DNA from: Extensimonas sp963708545
GTDB lineage: Bacteria > Pseudomonadota > Gammaproteobacteria > Burkholderiales > Burkholderiaceae_C
DNA length: 7,212 nt
NCBI GenBank assembly: GCA_963708545.1
Contig: CAVPUD010000079.1
Location: 1-7,212 of the forward strand
Reading direction: 5' to 3'
How positions within the stretch are numbered: the first letter of the stretch is position 1; each line of letters begins with the position of its first letter. Of the stretch, positions 1 to 5,092 are shown piece by piece. The translations under genes and the position numbers were made by a program. The notes beneath the pieces are model-generated. The model did no database searches. It was not told the origin of the DNA and saw nothing but the letters and a program-made list of their open reading frames with translations.

Positions 1-1
1 G

Positions 2-279
2 CCTTGCAACAGTGTGGACCGGGGTTGCCGGCGTCGTTCGCTGACGGCGGTGTGGCGATTCGATCTGGCAGTCAATCTCCTGGTGCCGTTGACGGTCGTG
101 CTGTGTCTGCCAGCCTTGGGACTGCTGCATGCCCTGTTGCGCCAGCGTCCTGCGTCCAAAGTCTGGTTGGGATTGTTGTATGGAGCTTTGGCGCTGATGC
201 CCACCTGGTGGTGGTATTGGCCGCGGTGGCCTTGGTGGATAGCTGGATGGATTTTCGGGGCCGCGCCCCGACAACGTGA
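2..279 (+). pseudogene. C-terminal end of DUF2232-like multi-pass membrane protein, frameshifted
   Basis: The frame is open from the left edge, so the 5' part lies outside the window. The visible part is hydrophobic, with a membrane helix around NLLVPLTVVLCLPALGLLHALL and a second starting WLGLLYGALALMP. In the same frame the protein then ends in an improbable Trp-rich tail with a stop at 284-286. One frame over, from about base 202, it reads HLVVVLAAVALVDSWMDFRGR and stops at 277-279. That looks like the usual DUF2232 C-terminus (a last helix, then a D-W-D-F-R-type end). One missing C in the CCC run at 200-202 would join the two. A gene of this family sits between rpsR and rplI in pseudomonads and relatives, which fits the rplI just downstream. 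Its function is unknown; it is presumed to act in the inner membrane. Family assignment is from remembered sequence pattern. A second frame break before base 60 is possible, because frame 3 at the edge also reads as a short hydrophobic stretch. Confidence 0.55.
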
Positions 280-299
280 AGATTGACTTGGACTGATTG

Positions 300-305
300 G
301 GTGAT
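300..305 (+). promoter_or_regulatory. Ribosome binding site of rplI
   Basis: GGTGAT matches the 3' half of the extended Shine-Dalgarno sequence and ends 6 nt before the ATG at 312. It favours that ATG over the in-frame TTG at 297, whose extra residues (MGDVE) are not part of L9. Confidence 0.5.
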
Positions 306-311
306 GTTGAG

Positions 312-719
312 ATGGATGTGATTCTGCTGCAGAAAGTCGAAAACCTGGGTGGCTTGGGCGATCGCGCCTCCGTGCGGCCCGGTTATGCCCGCAATTTCCT
401 GATTCCCTTCGGCAAGGCGGTTCCCGCCACCGGTGATCGGATTGCCGAGTTCGAATCCCGCCGCGCCGAGCTGGAGCGCCAGGCAGCGGAGAACTTCGCC
501 CATGCCCAGGGCCGCAAGACCGAGCTGGAAAGCGTGACCGTGACGCTGCGCGCCAAGGCGTCCAGCGAAGGCAAGCTGTATGGTTCCATCGGTACCGCCG
601 ATGTGGCCGAAGCCTTGACCGGCTCCGCGCCGACGCGCTGCTGGTGCTGCAGGCGGCGCTGGGCCAGTGGGGCGCAGACCTCGACGCCATGCTCGCGCTG
701 CCCCACCTCGTGCCCATAG
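312..719 (+). CDS. rplI: 50S ribosomal protein L9, 3'-truncated at a chimeric junction
   Basis: L9 binds 23S rRNA at the base of the L1 stalk through its N-terminal domain; a long helix projects its C-terminal domain away from the ribosome. The start MDVILLQKVENLGGLGD, then GYARNFLIPFGKAVPAT (residues about 25-41), FESRRAELE in the connecting helix and EGKLYGSIGTADVAEALT (to residue 103) are unmistakable L9. After residue 103 (base 620) the similarity stops. The remaining 32 codons, up to the stop at 717-719, are Cys/Arg-rich nonsense produced by reading gspJ out of frame. Full L9 is about 150 residues, so most of the C-terminal domain is gone. The sequence type (GKAVPAT, EGKLYGSIG) is gammaproteobacterial rather than the Comamonadaceae form. 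It is either an assembly chimera or a truncated copy; a cell would need an intact rplI elsewhere for normal L9. Confidence 0.9.
   Translation: MDVILLQKVENLGGLGDRASVRPGYARNFLIPFGKAVPATGDRIAEFESRRAELERQAAENFAHAQGRKTELESVTVTLRAKASSEGKLYGSIGTADVAEALTGSAPTRCWCCRRRWASGAQTSTPCSRCPTSCP
612..632. other. Junction between rplI fragment and gsp cluster
   Basis: L9 homology in frame 3 ends at about base 620. GspJ homology in frame 2 begins at about 620-628 (RLRADALLVLQAALGQW). Base composition, inferred taxonomy and gene context all change here. No insertion sequence, direct repeat or tRNA is visible at the join, and the two parent sequences cannot be told apart over a few bases around GACCGGCTCCGCGCCGAC. 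Confidence 0.8.
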
Positions 720-1207
720 ACTGGGACGGCCAGGTGCTGCGCATCACGCGGCGCAGCAGCGCGCCCAGCGACGAGGGCGCGCTCGTGGTCGCCTGGACGC
801 GCCGCACCGCGCCCAGCGGCGCGCAGTGGCTGCGTTGGCAGTCGCCCCCGCTGCGCACGCGCGCCGCGTGGCAGCAAGCCTGGCAGCAGGCCGCGCAATG
901 GGCGCGCAACCCCAGCAGCGCCGACCAGCAGCGCGAAGTGGCGCTGCTGCCCATAGACGGCTGGCAGATTTTTTACTTCCGCGGCAACGCCTGGTCGAAC
1001 CCGCTTTCGAGCAGCGGCGCCGCGGCGCCGGCCAACGCCAGCCCAGGCGCGGCCGGCCTGCCGCTTTTGGGCACGCCTGGCACCGCAGCCACTTCGGCCA
1101 TGCCCGACGGCGTGCGCCTGCTGCTCACGCCAAGCCCGGGGCAGGCGCTCACGGGCCAGATCACGCGCGACTGGGCCAGCCCTTTGCTCGGAGGCGGCAA
1201 GTCATGA
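623..1207 (+). CDS. gspJ: Type II secretion minor pseudopilin GspJ, 5'-truncated
   Basis: GspJ forms part of the GspI-J-K complex at the tip of the periplasmic pseudopilus that drives exoproteins through the secretin. The visible 194 residues cover the end of the N-terminal helix and the whole globular domain: RADALLVLQAALGQWGADLD, then DWDGQVLRITRRS, LVVAWTRR and LRWQSPPLRTRAAW. These follow the GspJ pattern of an Arg-rich strand followed by a W-x-R-W-x-S-P-P segment. A Ser/Ala/Gly/Pro-rich loop (SSSGAAAPANASPG) precedes the final strand GVRLLLTPSPGQAL. Missing is the roughly 45-residue start with the prepilin leader, the peptidase site and the hydrophobic helix, replaced by rplI sequence. 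A GTG at 644 could be called as a start but would give no pseudopilin. The TGA overlaps the gspK ATG by 4 nt (ATGA), so translation is probably coupled. The family call rests on the pattern and on its place before gspK. Confidence 0.85.
   Translation, partial: LRADALLVLQAALGQWGADLDAMLALPHLVPIDWDGQVLRITRRSSAPSDEGALVVAWTRRTAPSGAQWLRWQSPPLRTRAAWQQAWQQAAQWARNPSSADQQREVALLPIDGWQIFYFRGNAWSNPLSSSGAAAPANASPGAAGLPLLGTPGTAATSAMPDGVRLLLTPSPGQALTGQITRDWASPLLGGGKS
1190..1194 (+). promoter_or_regulatory. Ribosome binding site of gspK
   Basis: GGAGG lies inside the end of gspJ, 9 nt before the ATG at 1204. It fixes the gspK start and is the only strong Shine-Dalgarno sequence I see in the gsp cluster. Confidence 0.75.
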
Positions 1208-2274
1208 ACGCCGTGCACGCCAAGCACGCGCGCCAAAGCCCAGCGCTGCAGCCCGCGCGGCGCAAACTTCCCGTCCGATCCAAACGCCCCGAGCAGCCGC
1301 GGGCCAAGCCGCGCGGCGCGGCGCTGCTCGCGGCCATGCTCACGGTGACGCTGGTGGCCACGCTCGCGGCGACGGCGCTGTGGCAGCAATGGCGCGCGGT
1401 GGAAATCGAAACCGCCGAGCGCGCGCGCGTGCAGGCCGCGTGGATCATGCTTGGCGCGCTCGACTGGTCGCGCCTGATCCTGCGCCAGGACGCGCTCGCG
1501 GGCGGTGCCGACCACCTGGGCGAACCCTGGGCCATGCCGCTGCAGGAGGCGCGCCTGTCTTCGTTCCTGGCGGGCGAAGGCAACGCGGCCCCGCCCGAAG
1601 ACGCGAGCACCGACCTCAGCGACGCCTTTCTGTCGGGCCAGATCCTGGACCTGCAAGGGCGCCTGAACCTCAGCAACCTCGTGCTCGGCGGCAAGGTGCA
1701 GGATGCGGCGCTGCACCAGTTCGAGCGCCTGTTCACCAACCTGGGCCTGCCTGCAGCCGAGCTCGACCTGCTGGTGCAGGCCTTGCTGCAAGCGCAGGCG
1801 CCGGCCAACGCCGAGAGCGACGCGCCGCTGCTGCCGCCCAGCGTGGCGCAACTGGGCTGGCTGGGCCTGTCGCCCGCCACGGTGGCCACGCTCGCGCCCT
1901 ACGTAGTGCTGCTGCCGCAGCAGACGCCCGTGAACCTCAACACCGCGCCTGCCGAGGTGCTGCAGGCCGCCATCGAAGGCATAGACCGTGCCGACGCGCA
2001 AAGGCTGGTGCAGGCGCGCGCCGGGCGCCATTTCAGCAACCTCAACGAAGTGCGCGACCGGCTCGGCCCCAAGGCCGTGGTCAGCGACGGCCTGCACGGC
2101 GTGGCCTCGGCCTTTTTCGAGGCGCGCGGGCAGCTGCGCCTGGGCGAGATCGTCGTGGGCCAGCGCTCGCTGCTGTACCGCCAGGGCATCAACGTGCGCA
2201 CGCTCTGGAGCGAGCGCGGCGCCTTCCCGCTGGTCGCAGACGCGGCTGGCGCTGCCGACACGGCAAGCCCCTGA
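1204..2274 (+). CDS. gspK: Type II secretion minor pseudopilin GspK
   Basis: GspK caps the pseudopilus tip with GspI and GspJ. The protein has 356 residues, within the family range. The prepilin peptidase site is RG/AALLAAML at residues 37-38/39, followed by a hydrophobic helix (39-60). Position +5 of the mature protein is Ala, not Glu, as is characteristic of GspK. QILDLQGRLNLSNLV (146-160) and VNLNTAPAEVLQAAIEG (243-259) are the two most typical GspK motifs; the second belongs to the helix-hairpin-like domain, which continues to FSNLNEVRDRLG (277-288). The leader before the cleavage site is long (38 residues, rich in Arg, Lys and Pro). The start at 1204 is nevertheless supported by GGAGG at 1190-1194 and by the ATGA overlap with gspJ. 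An 87-nt gap separates it from gspL, the largest in the cluster. Identification is firm. Confidence 0.93.
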   Translation: MNAVHAKHARQSPALQPARRKLPVRSKRPEQPRAKPRGAALLAAMLTVTLVATLAATALWQQWRAVEIETAERARVQAAWIMLGALDWSRLILRQDALAGGADHLGEPWAMPLQEARLSSFLAGEGNAAPPEDASTDLSDAFLSGQILDLQGRLNLSNLVLGGKVQDAALHQFERLFTNLGLPAAELDLLVQALLQAQAPANAESDAPLLPPSVAQLGWLGLSPATVATLAPYVVLLPQQTPVNLNTAPAEVLQAAIEGIDRADAQRLVQARAGRHFSNLNEVRDRLGPKAVVSDGLHGVASAFFEARGQLRLGEIVVGQRSLLYRQGINVRTLWSERGAFPLVADAAGAADTASP

Positions 2275-2276
2275 GC

Positions 2277-2332
2277 GCCTGTTCATGGCCTTTTCATGGG
2301 GTACGCATGACAGCAAACGGCCATGAACAGGC
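2277..2332. repeat. Perfect 14-bp inverted repeat in the gspK-gspL gap
   Basis: GCCTGTTCATGGCC at 2277-2290 is exactly the reverse complement of 2319-2332, with a 28-nt centre. The centre holds a second, smaller pair, TCATG (2294-2298) and CATGA (2306-2310), so the RNA could form a nested hairpin. It begins 3 nt after the gspK stop. There is no U-tract after the right arm, so it is not a classical intrinsic terminator. It may be an mRNA-stabilising or attenuating hairpin, or an operator. Only the pairing is directly seen. Confidence 0.85.
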
Positions 2333-2334
2333 TC

Positions 2335-2340
2335 TAGAAT
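2335..2340 (+). promoter_or_regulatory. Possible -10 box upstream of gspL
   Basis: TAGAAT differs from TATAAT at one position and lies 21 nt before the gspL ATG, in the most A+T-rich part of the gspK-gspL gap. The best -35-like hexamer, ATGACA at 2307-2312, is 22 nt upstream, which is too far for a standard sigma-70 promoter. An internal gspLMND promoter is therefore possible but weakly supported. Confidence 0.3.
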
Positions 2341-2361
2341 GGCCCGCCCGATTGCACCCCC

Positions 2362-3678
2362 ATGAGCACGCTGATCGTCTCCTTGCCCGCCGCGCCGGCC
2401 CAGCCTGGGCCCGGCCTGGCCTATGCCTACACCCTCACGGCCGACGGCCACACGGCGCTGCAGCATGGCACGGCCACGGCGGCGCTGCTGCCCGCGCCCG
2501 CGCGCCCCGGCGGCGAGGTGGTGGCCGTGGTGCCAGTGCAGGCGCTGTCGTGGCAGCGCGTGCAGTTGCCCGCGGGTGTGGCGCTCTCCAGCCTTTCGGG
2601 CGTGCTGCCCGCCGGCATGGGCACAGCCGCAACGCGCCTGCGCAAGGTGCTCGAAGGACTGCTCGAAGACCGGCTGCTCGACGAGCCCGCGCAACTGCAC
2701 TTTGCCGTGGCGCCCGACGCCGCAGCCGCAGCGCGCGCCGGCGCGCCGCTGTGGGTGGTCGTGTGCGAGCGCGCCTGGCTGCGCACGCACCTGCAGGCGC
2801 TCGAAGCCGCGGGCCGCGCCGTGGCGCGCGTGGTGCCCGAATTCGCCCCCGGCGCCACGGCCAGCAGCGCCGCCGAGCTGCATGTGCTCGGCTCTGCTGA
2901 AGACCCCTGGCTCGTCATTTGCGGCCATGGCGCCGAGCAGGCCTTGCTCGCGCTGCCGCTCGCGCTCGAAACCTGGCACCAGTGGGCCGCGCCCGCGCTC
3001 GGCGCTGTACCCCACGGCGGCGCAGACCCCGCCGCGCCCGTGTATGCCGAACCCGCCGTGGCCGCGCTCGCTGAAAAGCTGCTGGGCCGCCCCGTCACGC
3101 TGCATACGGCAAGCGCCCGCGCGCTTGCCGCGGCGCGCGGGCGCTGGGATTTGGCGCAGTTCGACCTCGCGAGCACCGCGCACACGCGCCTTGCGCGCAA
3201 GCTCGGCGGCGCGGCCAATGCCTTCTGGCACGCGCCGCAGTGGCGCGCCGCGCGCTGGGGCGCGGGCGTGCTCGCGGCGGCGCAGCTGCTGGGGCTCAAC
3301 GCCTGGGCCTGGCAGGAGCGCCACGCGCTCGCAGCCAAGGAGGCCGCCGTGCGCGCCGCGCTCACCGCCAGCTTCCCGCAGGTCAAAGTGGTGGTCGATG
3401 CGCCCGCGCAAATGGAGCGCGAACTCGAGTTGCTGCGCCAGCGCGCAGGCGCCGTGTCGGCACGCGACTTCGAACCCATGCTCGCCGCAGCCGCGGCAGC
3501 GCTGCCGCCGGGCCAGCTGCCCACGGCCATCGAATACCGCCTTGGCGAACTGCGCCTGCGCGGCCTCGCGCCCGGCGCCGAAGAACAAACCACCCTGCGC
3601 ACGCGCCTTGCCGCCGCAGGCTACGACAGCCGCCTCGAAGACGGCGCCTTGGTCGTGCGCGCAGCAAAAACCCCGTGA
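2362..3678 (+). CDS. gspL: Type II secretion inner-membrane platform protein GspL
   Basis: GspL binds the ATPase GspE in the cytoplasm and GspM in the membrane, passing energy from ATP hydrolysis to pseudopilus assembly. The 438-residue protein has the expected layout. The cytoplasmic actin-like region covers residues 1 to about 290, with VVPVQALSWQRVQLP (56-70), the family-typical LLEDRLLDEPAQLHFA (100-115) and RWDLAQFDLA (261-270). A single membrane helix spans about 298-317 (GAGVLAAAQLLGLNAWAW). A periplasmic ferredoxin-like region runs from about 320 to the end and contains FPQVKVVVDAPAQMERELELL. The ATG at 2362 gives the usual short N-terminal strand MSTLIVSLP. No Shine-Dalgarno sequence precedes it; the leader reads GCACCCCC. 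The gene follows a palindrome and a -10-like box, so it may be the first gene of a sub-transcript. The stop is 8 nt before gspM. Confidence 0.92.
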   Translation: MSTLIVSLPAAPAQPGPGLAYAYTLTADGHTALQHGTATAALLPAPARPGGEVVAVVPVQALSWQRVQLPAGVALSSLSGVLPAGMGTAATRLRKVLEGLLEDRLLDEPAQLHFAVAPDAAAAARAGAPLWVVVCERAWLRTHLQALEAAGRAVARVVPEFAPGATASSAAELHVLGSAEDPWLVICGHGAEQALLALPLALETWHQWAAPALGAVPHGGADPAAPVYAEPAVAALAEKLLGRPVTLHTASARALAAARGRWDLAQFDLASTAHTRLARKLGGAANAFWHAPQWRAARWGAGVLAAAQLLGLNAWAWQERHALAAKEAAVRAALTASFPQVKVVVDAPAQMERELELLRQRAGAVSARDFEPMLAAAAAALPPGQLPTAIEYRLGELRLRGLAPGAEEQTTLRTRLAAAGYDSRLEDGALVVRAAKTP

Positions 3679-3686
3679 CCCCACCC

Positions 3687-4223
3687 ATGCCCACTTCCTT
3701 TCCCTGGCAGGCACTGCAAAACCGTTGGCAAACGCTCGCCGCGCGCGAGCGCGCGCTCGTGCGCGCCGCCACCGCCGTGCTCGCGCTCGCGCTGCTGTGG
3801 TGGCTCGCGCTGGCGCCGGCGCTAGCCACGCTGCACCGCGCCCCGGCGCGCCACGCGCAGCTCGACGCACAGCTGCAGCGCATGCGCACGCTGCAGGCCG
3901 AGGCGCAGCAACTGCAGGCGCAAGCGCGCAGCGACCCCGGTGACGCCCCAGCCGCGCTGCGCCGCAGCCTCGCGCAGACCCTGGGCGGCAGCGCGCAACT
4001 CAATCTGCTGGGCGAACGCGCCACCGTCACGCTGCAAGGCGCCCCGGCGCAGGCGCTCGCGCAATGGCTGCTGCAGGCGCGCAGCAATGCGCACGCCACG
4101 CCCGTCGAAGTGCGCCTCACGCGCAGCGCGCCCGCATCCGCCGGGGCCGCTGCCGGCGCTGCCGCCGAACCGCGCTGGGACGGCACGCTGGTGCTAGCCT
4201 TGCCCCAGGCGCCGGCAAACTGA
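3687..4223 (+). CDS. gspM: Type II secretion inner-membrane platform protein GspM
   Basis: GspM is the small bitopic partner of GspL in the assembly platform; it stabilises GspL and probably contacts the pseudopilins. The protein is 178 residues, a normal length. It opens with an amphipathic cytoplasmic segment ending LAARERALVRAA (17-28), matching the L-x-x-R-E-R signature of the family. One membrane helix follows (about 24-46, with LALALLWWLALAPALA), then a Gln/Ala/Leu/Arg stretch (about 55-80) likely to be coiled coil. A periplasmic ferredoxin-like fold runs from SAQLNLLGERATVTLQG to the end, interrupted by an Ala-rich linker (148-160) before the last strand WDGTLVLALP. The ATG at 3687 is the first start after gspL and places the L-x-x-R-E-R motif correctly. 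No Shine-Dalgarno sequence is seen; the leader reads CCCCACCC. Confidence 0.9.
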   Translation: MPTSFPWQALQNRWQTLAARERALVRAATAVLALALLWWLALAPALATLHRAPARHAQLDAQLQRMRTLQAEAQQLQAQARSDPGDAPAALRRSLAQTLGGSAQLNLLGERATVTLQGAPAQALAQWLLQARSNAHATPVEVRLTRSAPASAGAAAGAAAEPRWDGTLVLALPQAPAN

Positions 4224-4236
4224 AGCTCACCACCCC

Positions 4237-5088
4237 ATGACCCGCACCGCCGCGCTCCGCGCCACCGCACCCCGCGCGCCCGTTCGCCCCCAGCCCGCGT
4301 CCGCGCGCCTGGCCGCCGCGCCGCGCGCACCCTGGGGCTGGGCCGCGGCGGGCGCCGGCGTGGGGCTGCTCGCTGCGCTCGCCCTGTTTGCGCCCGCGCA
4401 GTGGCTCGCGCAGGGCGTGGCGCGCGCGAGCGCAGGGCGCGTGCTGCTGCTGCAGGCGCGCGGCACGGTCTGGACGGGCTCGGCGCAGTTCGCGCTCAGC
4501 GGCGGCCCCGCGAGCCGCGACCGCGCCGCGCTGCCGGGCCGCGTGCACTGGCGGCTGCGCCCCGGCCTGCGCGGTGTGCAGCTGCAACTGCAGGCCGACT
4601 GCTGCACTGCCGCGCCGCTGCAGGTGCAGCTGCGCCCACGCTGGGGCGGCGCCGCCGTGCGCGTGCAAGACCAGCAAAGCGACTGGCCCGCGGCCGTGCT
4701 CGCGGGGCTGGGCGCGCCCTGGAACAGCCTGCAGCCGCAAGGCCGGCTGGTGCTGCGCACGCAAGGCTTGCAGGCCGCGTGGGCCGCGGGCCGGCTGGTG
4801 CTGCAGGGGCAGGCGCAGCTCGACCTGCTCGACTTTTCCTCGCGCCTGGCCACGCTGCGGCCGCTGGGCAGCTACCGGCTGCTGCTGCAGGGCGGCGAGG
4901 TGCCCACGCTGCAGCTGAGCACGCTGGACGGCGCGCTGCGCCTGCAGGGCGCGGGCCAATGGGTGGGCCAACGGCTGCGCTTTTCGGGCGAGGCCAGCGC
5001 CGCGCCCGAGCGCGCCGCGGCGCTCGACAATCTGCTGAACATCCTCGGGCGGCGCGACGGCGCGCGCGCCCTCCTCTCCTTGGGTTGA
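4237..5088 (+). CDS. gspN: Type II secretion accessory protein GspN
   Basis: GspN is an accessory T2SS component present in some systems, anchored in the inner membrane with a periplasmic domain; its exact role is not settled. The 283-residue protein has one membrane helix (about 33-52, WGWAAAGAGVGLLAALALF). The usual GspN landmarks follow: ARGTVWTGSAQFAL (74-87), LPGRVHWRLRP (99-109), LGAPWNSLQPQGRLVL (158-173) and LDNLLNILGRR (263-273) near the C-terminus. The first 32 residues form an Ala/Pro/Arg-rich cytoplasmic leader; an in-frame start closer to the helix is not obvious, so the ATG at 4237 is kept. Paired cysteines at 122-123 could be oxidised in the periplasm. The gap to gspM is 13 nt and to gspD 4 nt. 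No Shine-Dalgarno sequence is visible (leader CACCACCCC). Confidence 0.88.
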   Translation: MTRTAALRATAPRAPVRPQPASARLAAAPRAPWGWAAAGAGVGLLAALALFAPAQWLAQGVARASAGRVLLLQARGTVWTGSAQFALSGGPASRDRAALPGRVHWRLRPGLRGVQLQLQADCCTAAPLQVQLRPRWGGAAVRVQDQQSDWPAAVLAGLGAPWNSLQPQGRLVLRTQGLQAAWAAGRLVLQGQAQLDLLDFSSRLATLRPLGSYRLLLQGGEVPTLQLSTLDGALRLQGAGQWVGQRLRFSGEASAAPERAAALDNLLNILGRRDGARALLSLG

Positions 5089-5092
5089 CCGT

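Noticed and set aside
14..286. Intact small Trp-rich membrane protein starting at the GTG at base 14
   Set aside because: The frame is open to the window edge and the Trp-rich tail is better explained as a frameshifted end of a larger membrane protein.
312..719. A genuine new L9 fusion protein with a Cys/Arg-rich C-terminus
   Set aside because: The last 32 codons are gspJ read out of frame; nothing suggests selection for them.
644..1207. GspJ starting naturally at the GTG at 644
   Set aside because: That would lack the prepilin leader and hydrophobic helix required of a pseudopilin, and GspJ-like sequence already extends upstream to about 623.
2277..2340. Rho-independent terminator after gspK
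   Set aside because: The stem is followed by CTCTAGAAT, not a T-run, and its 28-nt centre is much longer than usual terminator loops.
973..3870. Very long open frame on the minus strand opposite gspJ, gspK, gspL and gspM
   Set aside because: It is Arg/Ala/Gly-rich without recognisable domains and lies opposite genes with clear family motifs. Long antisense frames are expected at this G+C content, where stops are rare.
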